Shown here: positions 47,224-58,474 of the stretch, in pieces
Layout: every line of letters starts with the position of its first letter
Position numbering within the stretch: position 1 is the first letter of the stretch
Assembly: GCA_028023455.1 (NCBI GenBank)
Contig: JAQFVV010006197.1
Coordinates: 13,327,254 to 13,391,253, forward strand
Origin: Epiperipatus broadwayi
Taxonomy: Eukaryota; Onychophora; Udeonychophora; Euonychophora; Peripatidae
Reading direction: 5' to 3'
DNA: 64,000 bases
Notes under the pieces: model-generated
What the model was told of the DNA's origin: nothing
Seen by the model: only the letters and a program-made list of their open reading frames with translations
The model's database searches: none
Translations under genes and position numbers: made by a program

Positions 47224-47965
47224 AAAGAGTTATTGATAAGAGAATGGTGAATCAAATTTGCATAATTCAAGGGCAGAATAAGATTAAATATACTAAGCAC
47301 ATAAATCATGTGAGAAGATATGAAGATGACACTCAATTTCTATGGCCATTGGATACAAAACTAGAGGTGAAAGTTAAAACAACTGTAAAGAAAAGTATAA
47401 AATCGAAAAAAAGAAAGTAAAGCCGTTAAGTACAATAAAAAGAATGGAAGGGTAGAAAAGGCGCATGGCAAATTAAATTGGCCATTGTGTGAGAAGCATA
47501 AGACAAAAAATTAAAAGATTATGTATATAATGTATAAAGGGCAATCTTTTGAAGTGGGGAGCGGAATGTTATATTTATATAAAAGGGTGAGTAAAAAAAT
47601 GTTACAATGTTACAATATAATTTGAAGTATCGGAAATGAGAAAGTTGGAATTTTAAAAGAAAAAAAAAGTATTCCAGAAGTAAAGATAAGAAATAAGAAT
47701 TTGGGGGAAAAGAAAGACTTAAGGAAATGAGAATAAATGTATAGTGGTGTTTGTATAAATAGAAATAATTTATTACAGCTTTTTTTTTTGTTTTCGAAAT
47801 GATTAAAAAAAAATATCTAAGACATATTAATTTAATTAATGAAAAGAAAATGAGCTAATTAAATCTGTAATAAATGAAATAAGAAGTTTTGGAAAAATAA
47901 CTTGAATTAATAAGATAGGAAATGATTATGCTGCCTAAAGAAATTAAAATACACTAATTGAATCT

Positions 47966-48166
47966 CAGTCAAATATCAGCCTTTCATGCTGAGTTGTAGG
48001 AATAAGAGATTCCTTTTATTCCTGCATAAATACTATATCTTGTATTGGTGAGAAAGTATTCATTTATTATTAACTCTCGCAAAGCGTATGCACAATTAGT
48101 GTGAAAGGCTGATATTTGACTGTAATACAATTATTTACATACGCTATATAAAATAAATGCTTATTT
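47966..48166 (+). mobile_element. Hairpin-plus-tail element, copy 1 (201 bp)
   Basis: Perfect 13-bp target duplication ACTAATTGAATCT (47953-47965 and 48167-48179). A 21-bp perfect inverted repeat, CAGTCAAATATCAGCCTTTCA (47966-47986), returns at 48102-48122. The loop is 115 nt. A 44-nt tail follows, ending TATATAAAATAAATGCTTATTT. The loop contains CAAAGCGTATGCACAA, homologous to a core in copies 2 and 3. Confidence 0.85.
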
Positions 48167-48309
48167 ACTAATTGAATCTGTAAATGTAGATTTTAATTGG
48201 TAAGAAGAAAAAATTCAAAGATATAAAAAGAGTGGGAAAAAGAACAGATGAGGAATTTCTCTATTTTTACAATTGTGCTGGAAAAATTTTTTCCTCCGTC
48301 ATCGGCTAG

Positions 48310-48765
48310 TTAGCAGTAAAATAAATAGAGCAAAGAGTTGGCACTGCAAGATATCATGGAGATATCGGTCCCAGGCACCAGTGATCTGAAGGTTAATGAG
48401 CTGGTTAAAACTTTTAAAGATCTTCCTGATATTATTATTTCATATATGCCTGACAAGGATCTCCAAAGATTTTCTACCAAATGATGAAATAGAAACATAT
48501 TGTTTGATTGTTATAAATGTATGGGATATAGCAAATAATAGCTGTCTCTAGACAAGGATCACTATATTTCATAAAAAAGACATTGGAGATTTCATTTTTA
48601 ACTTGTGCAGTTTAAAGTTTTGTATCGTTGGGGGACCTTTTTTGTTTGTCATATTAATAAAGATTCAATTTTAGCATTTTGGGTTTGTAAATTTATTAAA
48701 TACTATTATAAATCTATTTTGCTATTATATTTTAATAGTTTGTTTTGCAAATACAACAGCTTCAA
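48310..48765. other. No supported feature
   Basis: Minus-strand frames here are short. Base composition near 48340-48480 is less AT-rich, but no domain is seen. Confidence 0.3.
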
Positions 48766-48769
48766 TAGA

Positions 48770-49800
48770 GTAAAGGTTAAAACAATAGCCAACTCTCCAA
48801 CAATAGTGCCACCCAGTGCAAGCCATAGTAATCAATGAATGCTGTGAAGTTTGTGCATAAAATCCCTATCTAGTGCCCATTCATCCAATATCTCCCGACT
48901 AGTTTCTAGCTTGTGACTTTCATAAATGAGGAGCCTTGGATCTAGGAGCACTGCACTTAAATCTTAGAATCTACAGTAGCCCTCCAGCAGCCATCTTTTT
49001 TTCTATTTAGCTAACTATAGATCTACAAGTCCAAGATGAAAACACAATAAAGTTTTCAATCCAAGCTATAGTCATACAGATCTGAACTAGTTCAATATCT
49101 GTACATTTTGGTGTCTTTAGTTTTTTTTAATAACTACAGTCACTATCATGCTATAGATTGGATTGGTATAAAACCACTAAAACATCACATAATCATTTCC
49201 TATGCTTACACAAGCTGTTGAACCATAGTTACCAATAGTAGTACCACCCAATACAAGCTATAGTAGTAGATGGATGCTGTATCGTTTATATATAAAGAAA
49301 ATCTGCATACAGTGCCCATTTATCCAATATTCCCAAACTAATGTTCATATACTGCCTAGGTTCAGATCTGTATGACTATACAACCTAATTAACTTGGATT
49401 GAAAACATTATTGTATTTTCATCTTGAGCTTATAGTTTTATAGTTAACTAAATAGGTAAAAGCTGGCTGCTGGAGGGTTACATTAAATTCTAAGATGTAG
49501 TTGCAATGATCTCAGATCCAAGGCTCCTCAGTGATGAAATCCACAAGCTAGAAACTAATCTGGGAATGTTGGATGAATAGGCACTAGATAGAGATTTTAA
49601 TCACAAACCCAATGGCATCCCTTAAATACTATGACCTGCACTGGAGTTGTATTACTATTGGAGAGTTAGCTACTGTTTTAACAGCTTATGTAAGCATAGA
49701 AGATTGTGATAATGTGATGTTTTAGAGCAAGCAAACTCTCCATACAGTTTATGTGCTAGCATAAGAGATGGTGATCATGTGATGTTTAATGTTTTAGAAC
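48770..49800. repeat. Fold-back repeat cluster 2
   Basis: A plus unit (from CAATAGTGCCACCCAGTGCA near 48800), a second partial plus unit near 49225-49340, then an inverted unit from about 49370 to 49690, sharing family marks (TAGTTTCTAGCTTGTG; AAGCTAGAAACTAATCTGGG). More diverged than the 59.3-kb cluster. Confidence 0.7.
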
Positions 49801-50240
49801 AAAGACTACTATCTTCTAAAAGAGAAATAGTGCAAATTTTGTGGTTATTAATTTAAGATTTTTCTTTGTGGTTTTACAGCTTAATTACTAAAAACAAGAT
49901 CCCATTTATCAACCATTGGGTAGGTAATTGGGTTGGCTATATGATTTTAGATTAATGTGGGCACTATATTTTAAAATGAAATATCCTTTAACAATAATTT
50001 TTTGTTTAAAAATTTAAAAATAAAGTTTTGAACTTCTTAAAATCAATCTTTCAGTGGTGCATATATATATAAATATTACAAAGCATTTAATTTTACTTAT
50101 CAAAATATCCTTTAAAAACTTATATCAGATCTTTGATTCAATTATAACTAAACCTGCAGTAATCATGTCTGCAATAATTATATAAAAATGATAAAAAAAA
50201 ATCTTTGGGATAAGAGGCTAAAAACTGTTTTTAAAGAATT
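49800..50240. other. AT-rich spacer
   Basis: No feature recognised between two fold-back clusters. Confidence 0.4.
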
Positions 50241-50244
50241 AAAA

Positions 50245-51385
50245 TATATTAAACCACTAAACATCATATGATCACCATTTCTTATGCGTGCTCATAACTG
50301 TTATTAAAACAAACAAAAACTCTCCGTACAATAGTGCCACTCAGCACAAGCCAGAGTAATCAATGGATGCCAGAAGGCTTCTGCATAAAATTACTATCTA
50401 GTGCCTACTCAACAAATATCCCCAGACTAGTTTCTAGCTTGCGGCTTTCGTTAGTGATGAGCCTTGGATCTAAGAGCAGTGCACCTAGATCTTAGGATCT
50501 AATGCAACCCTCCAGCAGCCACTTTTTATCTCAACTACAAAACTATGAGAATAAATTGGAAAATACAATAATATTTTCAATCCAAGCTCATTAGCTTATT
50601 TAGTCATATAGGTCTGAACTCAGTTCAGTACCCATACATTTTGGTGTCTTTGGTTCTTTAATAACCATAGCCATCACTATCCTATTAGGCAGGATTGATA
50701 TTAAATCACTAAACATCACATGATCACCATTTCTTATGCTTGCTCATAACTGTTATTAAAATAGGCAAAACTCTCCATATAATAGTGCCATTCAATGCAA
50801 GCCAGAATAATCAATGGATGCCAGAAGGCTTGTGCATAAAATCCCTATCTAGAACCTAATCATCCAATATCTCAGACTAGTTTCTAGCTTGTGGCTTTTG
50901 TCAGTGAGGAGCCTTGGATTTGAGAGCACTGCATCTAGATCTTAGGATTTAATGCAACCCTCCAGCAGCCACCTTTTATCTCTACTTAACTACAAAAGTA
51001 TGAGAACAAAATTGAAAACACAATAATATTTTCAATTCCAGCTCATTAGTTTATATAGTTACACAGATCTGAACTCAGACTATATAAGCTAATAAGCTTG
51101 GATTGAAAATATTATTGTGTTTTCCAAAATTTTATTCTCATAGTTTTGTGGTTAAATAGAAATAAAAGGTGGCTGCTGGAGGGTTGCATTAGATTCTAAA
51201 ATCCCTCTCAGATCCAAGGCTCCTCACTGACAAAAGCCACAAGCTAGAAACTAATCTGGGGATATTGGTTGAGTAGGTACTAGATAAGGATTTTTTGCAC
51301 AAGCCTTCTGGCATTCATTGATTTCTCTGGCTTGCACTGAGTGGCACTACTGTATGGAGTGTTTTGCCTGTTTTAAAATATATAA
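50245..51385. repeat. Fold-back repeat cluster 3
   Basis: Two plus units in tandem (outer end CACTAAACATCACATGATCACC at about 50700 between them) followed by one inverted unit from 51075 to 51375 ending TGGAGTGTTTTGCCTG. It abuts the 3' end of the cysteine-rich frame at 51391. Confidence 0.8.
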
Positions 51386-51390
51386 TGTTT

Positions 51391-52083
51391 TTAAAAATTA
51401 TATAAAATTTTCAAACTTATATTAAATAAAAAAAGTACCAGAAAATTCTCTGGAATGAAATAGCTAATAGGAGTGTTTTCCATAAGAAATAAGGCATGAT
51501 TTATGCAATCATCAATACAAAGATCTGGATCACACTTTGTGATTTTGCATTCATAATAAGGTATATATAACTGAGAATCATTTGAAGCTTTCCAATTACA
51601 AACAGGCATGTTCAAACAGCAATACTTTCTTACATGGCTTTCATGATCATATGAATAACATGGACACTCATTACAGCAATGATTAGTAATAGAGCTATCA
51701 CCTATCCACCATTGTGAGGAAGTATGATGAAGCATTTTCTTATTAATAGTACAATCTGTAGCAATAGCTTCACAGTTGTTATAAGGTAGACAACCTAGAT
51801 ATTCATTGCAGCAATTACTAGCAGTCTCATCACCTATCTGCCAATGTGAGAAAGTCTGAGGAAATGTTCCCCTATTGACAGGATAAGTTGTGGAAATAAC
51901 TGTATGTCTATTGCAAGGTTCAGGTAAAGTACAGCACATTGGAACTCCACAAGTATTTGAAAAAACCTGTGCTCGAGAACATGATAAATCTACTTGTGAC
52001 TTAGAAGATAGCTGAGAAGAACAAAAGGTTGAAACAGGACATGAAAATTCTGGACAATGAGAATCACAACTCCACAACTGCAT
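51391..52083 (-). CDS. Cysteine-rich open frame, 230 codons
   Basis: I do not recognise the family. The frame has 25 cysteines within its first 185 codons, four CC pairs (about residues 50, 91, 126, 145), and a repeated motif, W-x-IGD followed 6-7 residues later by N-x(0-1)-CCNE, at about 81-94 and 115-129. This composition makes chance very unlikely. A good acceptor (TTTTTCTTAG) ends at base 52103, but the 19 bases between it and the ATG contain in-frame stops, so either the ATG at 52083 starts translation after a 5' UTR or the AG in ATGCAG is the real acceptor (phase 0). A weak donor, TCTG/GTACTT at 51439, would restore phase 0 and allow inclusion between the exons at 60671 and 28776. The last 27 codons are hydrophobic and less cysteine-rich, possibly read-through into intron. 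A fold-back repeat begins immediately downstream. Confidence 0.65.
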   Translation of the reverse strand: MQLWSCDSHCPEFSCPVSTFCSSQLSSKSQVDLSCSRAQVFSNTCGVPMCCTLPEPCNRHTVISTTYPVNRGTFPQTFSHWQIGDETASNCCNEYLGCLPYNNCEAIATDCTINKKMLHHTSSQWWIGDSSITNHCCNECPCYSYDHESHVRKYCCLNMPVCNWKASNDSQLYIPYYECKITKCDPDLCIDDCINHALFLMENTPISYFIPENFLVLFLFNISLKILYNF

Positions 52084-52743
52084 GATATATTATGTTCAAG
52101 TCCTAAGAAAAACAAATTAGTAATAAAAAAACCAGTCAAGTGTTTAATTAGCGATTATATTTGAGAATAAAATGATAGAATCTTTATAACATTTTTTATA
52201 ATAAAGGAATAAAATTATAAATACATTAATAGATTTAAACTAGAACCTAAGACTAATATGTTCGTATGAATTCCCAGAACAGAGCTCACATACATACATA
52301 AAGAGCTGCCATTCGTAAATAAACTCATCCCCAAAAAAAAAACTGTTCTAGGGATGAATTTTGCAATAATTATATAAAACAATGTATACCACAAATATCG
52401 CATTAGAAATATGTTGGTCTATTTTTCTGATAGTTTGATATTTTGCTGTTTTTAATTCCTTCAAAAAAAAAAAAAGCTTTTTTTTCTGAAATATTTCAAT
52501 ACAATGTCTAATTGCAGCTCTCCAAGACATTTTATTCTTTGTCACATCTTCCCAATGGAAACAATCAATATTGCATTATTTTAGAATGTTTTGACATAAG
52601 CCTTATAATATAATCGGCAACTACATCTTCCACAAAAATCATATTCAAATTCACTGTAAAACACCTTTTTAGAAAGTCTTGAATTATTCATTCATTTTAA
52701 ATGTCTGATCCAATAAAAGTATGATTTTATAATAATAGAATCT

Positions 52744-52928
52744 GTAATATTTAAACAGCATTAAACTGTTGCATATGCGCTTTGGATTTTAACTATAAAA
52801 TGAATGAATACTAACACTTCAAACACATGATAAAGTTAAAATCCAAAGCGCATGTGCAACAGTTTAATGCTGTTTAAATATTACAGTTTGTAAAAAACAT
52901 CGCGTTATATAAAATAATTGACTTATTT
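52744..52928 (+). mobile_element. Hairpin-plus-tail element, copy 2 (185 bp)
   Basis: Perfect 13-bp target duplication AATAATAGAATCT (52731-52743 and 52929-52941). Arms of 51 bp with one mismatch (52744-52794 and 52834-52884) begin at the first base of the element. The loop is 39 nt. A 44-nt tail ends TATATAAAATAATTGACTTATTT. Inserted in an old LINE. Confidence 0.9.
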
Positions 52929-53055
52929 AATAATAGAATCTATATTATCACATCCAATAAATTGGAAAAACATAATTATTGATTTGTGATCTTGCCTATG
53001 TGTTTTTTAAAATTTTATGGAGCATCCTTAAATGAAATTTTTCTAATACCTATTG

Positions 53056-53430
53056 TAATAGTTAAACAGCATTAAGCTGTTGCACATGCGCTTTGCAGAT
53101 TTTAACTATAAATGACTGAATACTAACACTTCAAACACATGATAAAGTCTTTGGGAAAAGATAGAATGGCCATCTATCTTTTCGAACCCAAACGCTTTTG
53201 TATGGGAAAATCTTAAGTGTCTGAAAGTGAAAGATTTGCCCATTCAAAAGCGTTTGGGTTCAAAAAGATAGATGGCCATTCTATTTTTTTCCCAAAGACT
53301 TTATCATGTGTTTGAAGTGTTGGTATTCAGTCATTTATAGTTAAAATCTGCAAAGCACATGTGCAACAGCTTAATACTGTTTAACTATTAGTTTATAAAC
53401 ATTGCACTATATAAAATAATTGATTTATTT
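53056..53430 (+). mobile_element. Hairpin-plus-tail element, copy 3 (375 bp)
   Basis: 11-bp target duplication AATACCTATTG (53045-53055 and 53431-53441). Arms of about 160 bp (53056-53214 and 53231-53390), nearly perfect, with a loop of only 16 nt. A 40-nt tail ends TATATAAAATAATTGATTTATTT. The arm contains the sequence that is the loop of copy 2 (ACTAACACTTCAAACACATG), so the two copies turn back at different points of the same sequence. Confidence 0.9.
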
Positions 53431-53769
53431 AATACCTATTGGGTACATAGGATGTCCAAGTCTCATTTCCATGCAATAAATTAAATAAAATAACACCATT
53501 ATTTACAACTAACTTAACTGCAATAATAATTTCCCTATGATGAAATACTCTATACTTTAACTTGTTAAAAGCAGTGACAACATATTTAAGTCTGTATTAT
53601 ACCTCAATATCTAAGTCCACTTTTATACTTATATAATTACCAAGATATTTAAACTGATTTACATTCTCAATATGATAATCATCAAAGCTAAAAGTTGAAG
53701 ATTGTGTTCCATCACTGGTGATAAAATATCTAAATATTTTGAATATTAATTATTAAACCAAAGTCTATA

Positions 53770-55230
53770 TATGTTGCATTGAAAACCTTAAGTATATACT
53801 GTACATTATGTTTTGAACTAGCAATAATAGCACAATAATCAGTATGCTAAAACCCAGGTTCCAAGAAGTTTTATATTCTTCCTTTTACATTATATTCTTC
53901 TACATGCATTGGTAAAATTAGAAATAATTAAACAAATCAATATTTTTTTATTGCAGCAGTAAATAAAAGAGGAAATATTTAATTAATCCCAAAGATTCTT
54001 GTTAATATTTTTAACTGACTCAAATTAAAAAATTCCACCATCAAACTTGTATTGAATCTTGATTAAGTTGCCTATAAACAATCCAAATTCTATTGTTATA
54101 AAAATTGAAAACAATGTTGGAGCAATAACATTTTCAATTAATTCAATCAAATGCCCAACTAAAATAATAAAAGTACTATGTATATATGCACAAGGTGTTA
54201 TTTTGCTTTCAACATTTTTCTTGCATTTGCATCACAATAAAAAACTAATTTCTCTAAAACCACACTCTATAGTAATAATTTACATATAACAATATGCTTA
54301 CAGATTATGGATAAGATTTGACTAATGTTTTTCTGAACTATTTTAATGGCAATGTTGTATAAAAATTTCAAATAAATATTTCACTTAATTAAGAAAATGA
54401 ATTATGATCATTAATATTATTCAACTGAAATATGTATAGTATTATGAACACTTACATAATTATTCTATTATTCACTCTAGAAAATTTACAAAAAATTAAC
54501 ATGATCGATACAAAACTATATGTTTATTATTAGAGATTAAGTACCTCTATTAGATCATTAAAAACGATTGATTTGTTATGTAGGAGTATATGTAATATTT
54601 GAGAAAAGGAAATAATAGAATTGATCTTCTATCCAGAGATGATTCCTACTGCATTAGTATGAAAATGCAAGGCTCACATGCCCAGATTTAGAATTTCTCT
54701 TCTACAATTGTGCTAAGTAAATACCACCATTCACAAACCAGAATAGATTTGAATCTTATTTATATTATGCAGATTTTATGAAACAAAGCCTCATCTAACA
54801 AAGTACAAAAACAAAAATTCCTTCCAATAAAAATTTTCCAGCATAGCAAAAATAAAATTCCTTAAAATAATTACTAAATGGAATAAAATATAATACCAAA
54901 ATCATTTTATTTTAAGTATATCACATTATATTTGTAAAAAATATATTTTGGTAATTGGGAAGCCACTTTTATCATCACTAATAAAATGAGTATGATCATC
55001 TGAAATCCCCCCCCCCCTCCATCTCCACCAACACCACCAAAAAAAAAAAAAAAGAGAGAGAGAAATATTAAGTAGAGTTTAGTGATTACTATACAATAAC
55101 CAAAGTCTACTATTTATTCGATATCTTGTGATTCTGCATTTCATTTCTATAGTAAACTTTTCTTTCTTAATAAGGTAACATTATTTACCTACTTTTAACT
55201 TTCTATTGTATTTTATTTTAAGCCACATAA
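53770..55230. other. AT-rich sequence with a C-run and GA repeat
   Basis: Mostly featureless. A run of C at 55008-55017 is followed by poly(A) and AGAGAGAGAG near 55053-55062. Confidence 0.5.
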
Positions 55231-55709
55231 TACCAATAAGGATGCAGAAAGGAGTTTGCTATTAACTGAAAGGAGACCCTTTGATTCCTCTTGGAGGCCT
55301 TAAAGGAACCAAGCAGGGCAAATTCCTAATGTCCATTCCATATGTTCTTGTCATTGCAGCAGTTATTACTATGTGATTATTCATATAGTATACGAACATG
55401 GATGGGCTGCTTACCAACATGCATTAGCCAGCATGGAGAGTTTATTGGCTTTTTACCTCTGAGTTTAAGATCAAGAAACACCATGGTCTTTCTTCTCAGT
55501 GCCTGATAAGGCAGAATGAATGTTTGGGTAAATGATAAATATTTTTCCAATAGATATATACAATTATGACAGACAAAAATAAATCATGGCCCTTATTCCC
55601 AGGAGGCTGTAAAGTCACCAACCAAGGCAGTGGTTGGTGTGAAGGCGGAGGATGCTAAGAATCCCGATTGCAGACCCAGGCTGCCAATTGATGACAACTT
55701 TTTATTTAG

Positions 55710-56431
55710 GTACTTATAACTGCAGATCACTTTCAAGTGAAGGAAGATTGCAAGAATTAGAAAAAGAACTGTCTTATATTAAATGAGACATTATTGGACT
55801 TTGTGAAGTTAGAAAAAAAAGTGAAGAGGCAATTGATTTAAAAAGTGGACATGTACTCTATTATAAAGGCATAAATATTGGAAATACAAGTGGAGTAGGA
55901 TTCATTATAAATAAAAAGTGGAAGAATAACATTGTGGAGATTGATGGTGTATTGAACAGAGTGGGAAGATTGGTTATGCAACTTATAGCAGATACCAAAT
56001 GCAGATAATTCAGGTTTTATGCCCCAACAAGTTCTCATAGCGATGAAGTAGTAGATTTTTATATGGATGTACAAAAGCCTTTTGATCAGAGTAAACAACA
56101 TTTTAAAATTGTTATGGGAGACTTTAATGCTAGAATTGATAAACAAATGAAAGATGAAAGTGCTGAAGTTAATTTTGGTTATGGTAATAGAAATGAGAGA
56201 GGACATAGACTTGTGGAGTTTGCAGAAAAAGAAAAACTTTATATTATGAATTTTTTTTTTGAAAAAAATGTTAAAAGGAAATGGACATGGAAGCATCCAA
56301 ATGAAGATACAGCAGAATTGGATTATATTTTGACTAACAGAAAATACATATTTCAAGACTGTCATGTTCTTAATAAATTTAACATGGGAAGTGATCATCG
56401 ATTAGTAAGATATGTGTTAATGCAAAACTAG
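55710..56431 (+). pseudogene. RTE endonuclease (APE-type), broken
   Basis: The N-terminal part reads ELSYIK-stop-DIIGLCEVRK (a TGA stands at the usual Trp) and GHVLYYKGINIGNTSGVGFI. A frameshift near 56006 leads into RFYAPTSSHSDE. The frame 56063-56431 then reads MGDFNARIDKQ, WTWKHPNEDTAELDYILTN and MGSDHRLVR, i.e. the DFN, D-YI and SDH catalytic blocks, all conserved. It ends by frameshift at 56431. Confidence 0.85.
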
Positions 56432-56972
56432 AGAGACAAAAATTATTAAGAAAAACCAATATTTACAGTTGATAATGAATTAAAATTAGAACTTACAAAT
56501 CGGTTTCAAGTATTAGTAGATTTTGAACATGATTCAGATTTGAATGAAATTAATATGAAAATAACTGATACAATTTTAAAAACTGCAACAAAAATAACTG
56601 GTAGAAAAAAGTAGCAATTGACCAATAAAATTTCTATTGAGCCTAGAGAATTTATGAAGACATGAAGAAATATGAAGATATACAAAAATGATGCATTAAA
56701 AAGGATTGAATATCTCGAATTTTGTAAAATGGTGTGGCAACAAGTTGAAAATGATATAAGAAAGTATAACTGTGAACTAGCAAGGAAAGCTGTAGAAGAA
56801 AATAAAAGTTTCAAGAGTGCAAAACAACATTTTGGTATTGGTAGAAAATTTATATCTGCAATAAGAAAAAAAGATGGAATTATTAAAAAGAGAGATGACA
56901 TCATGAAATAGGTGGAAGACTTTCATCAAGAATTATATAGTAATAAAAAACAAATACCTCCTATTTTCCGAA

Positions 56973-57872
56973 TTGCCCAGAATTTTAAATGAAAAAGTGA
57001 GATATGCAATTAAATGTATGAAGAAAGGAGAGGCTCCAGGTAATGATGGAATTATAATAGATATATTAAAAGAAGCAGGTGAAAAAAGAGAAAATTTTTT
57101 AGCAAAGTTATATACCAAATGTCTAAATGATAAAGATGTATCAGATGATTGGAAGAATGCAGTATTAATATTAATATTTAAAAAAGGTAATAAAGAAGAT
57201 ATTAGAAATTACAGACCTATCAGCCTTTTATCAGTTATATATTTTACCAAGATAATTAGAACTAGTCTACAGAGATTATTGGATTTCCATCAACCAAGAA
57301 AACAAGCTGAATTTAAAAGTGGTTTTAGTATAGTAGGTCATATCCAGGTATTGAGAGAAGTTATAGAAAGAACAAATGAATATGAGTTGCCATTATGTTT
57401 TGGATTTGTAGATTATGAAAAGGCATTTGATTCTATAAACATTTCTTCAGTGATTAAAGCATTGGATCATCAAGTTATAGATCCAGGATATTGTCATATT
57501 TTAAAGAATATTTATAAAAATGCATCAGTAACAATAAGATTATATAAGGATACTGGAAACATCAACATTGAGAAGGGTGTAAGACAAGATGACTCCATAT
57601 CTCCAAAACTTTTTATAGCAGTGCTGCAAGAAATATTTTGTGGATTAAAATGGGAAGCCAAAGGAGTGAAAGTAAATGCAGATTATTTAAGTCATTTAGA
57701 TTTTGCAGATGATGTAGTTGTTTTTGCAAATAATGCGGTAGAGCTGCAGAAAATGTTGCAGGAATTATCAGATGAAAGTAGAAAAGTAGGACTAAAGATA
57801 AATGTTAAAAAGACTAAAGTAATGTTTAATGGATTTTCTCAAAATATGAAAATAAAGATTATAATGAGTTAG
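56973..57872 (+). pseudogene. RTE reverse transcriptase, 299-codon open frame
   Basis: All core motifs are present in order: NYRPISLL (about residue 80), FVDYEKAFDSI (about 146), GVRQDDSISPKLF (about 207; normally GVRQGD) and LDFADDVVVFA with the catalytic Asp pair (about 245). GLKINVKKTKVMFNG closes the domain. The frame ends by a one-base shift at 57850; the next part (YKYLGQIINTDG-like) continues in another frame. Only this domain is intact over its whole length, which suggests recent activity of the family. Confidence 0.85.
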
Positions 57873-58137
57873 AAGAAGTTAACAGTTACAAATACCTTGG
57901 TCAGATTATTAACACAGATGGAAACATAATAGATGAAATTAATCATAGAATTAAACTTGGTTGGAGTGCTTTTGATAGAAATAACTTGATACTAAAAGGA
58001 AATATGCCTATGTGTTTGAAAAGGAAGGTTTTTAATAAATGTGTTTTACCAGTTCTTACTTATGGATCTGAGACTTGGACACTTAATAGAAAAGCAATAC
58101 AGAGACTTCAGACCACTCAAAGAAGTATGAGAGATGC

Positions 58138-58338
58138 ATGTTGGAAGTAACAAGAAGATATCGAAAATGCAATATATGGGTAAGAGAACAAATAGGTGTT
58201 ACTGTCATCATTGAAAGAATTAAAAGACTTAAGTGGAATTGGGCTGGACATATTGCTAGAATAGATGATAATAGAAAAATCTTAAACTGGATTCCAAGAG
58301 ATTGTAAAAGACCCAGAAAGAGATCACATGTGAGATAG
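58138..58338 (+). pseudogene. RTE C-terminal region
   Basis: Reads WVREQIGVTVIIERIKRLKW, then WAGHIARIDD and CKRPRKRSHVRW, then, after a stop, the WMDEIRK...WRRKAKDQRKW block, the usual end of RTE ORF2. Confidence 0.75.
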
Positions 58339-58474
58339 ATGGATGAAATAAGAAAGTGTGCAGGAGTGATGTGGAGAAGAAAAGCTAAAGATCAGAGAAA
58401 ATGGATTGAACTTGGAGATACCTTCATCCTGCAGTGGATTGATAATGGTTGATGATGATGACTACCAATAAAAA

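Larger units (their letters stand above)
44840..47590 (+). mobile_element. Dead Ty3/gypsy LTR retrotransposon
   Basis: Pol domains occur in the gypsy order: reverse transcriptase (44943-45700), RNase H (45805-46244), then integrase (46425-47220). No 5' LTR, gag or protease is recognised. A G/A-rich run (GAAGTGGGGAGCGGAATG) near 47550 followed by TGTTATATT could be the polypurine tract and start of a 3' LTR. Frameshifts and stops throughout, and catalytic residues are missing in the reverse transcriptase and integrase, so it cannot move by itself. Confidence 0.8.
52380..53760 (-). pseudogene. Old LINE (second family) interrupted by two hairpin elements
   Basis: Minus-strand reading, in order: FDDYHIENVNQFKYLGNYI, then HGNETWTSY (to about 53445), then, beyond element 3, RMLHKILK and a decayed WQD block, then DNIDSII, then, beyond element 2, YWIRHLK, RLSKKVFYSE, HWEDVTKNKMSWRAAIRHC and a Lys-rich end. 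These are the C-terminal blocks of a LINE ORF2 in the expected order. Removing each hairpin element with one target copy restores contiguity, giving empty-site evidence for those insertions. Confidence 0.75.
55240..58462 (+). mobile_element. Full-length RTE-type LINE, 3.2 kb
   Basis: Flanked by a 9-bp duplication TACCAATAA (55231-55239 and 58463-58471). A ~450-base leader, an APE endonuclease (about 55710-56431), a reverse transcriptase (56973-57872) and a C-terminal region (to about 58440) are followed by a TGATGATGATGA tail, the short-repeat 3' end typical of RTE elements. It starts at the same sequence as two other copies. A few stops and frameshifts break the single expected frame, so this copy is inactive, but it is the best-preserved element in the window. 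It separates an old LINE fragment (58475-58985) from its flank. Confidence 0.9.

Noticed and set aside
55838-56398. 186-codon minus-strand frame
   Set aside because: Antisense of the RTE endonuclease. The sense strand carries the DFN and SDH catalytic blocks.
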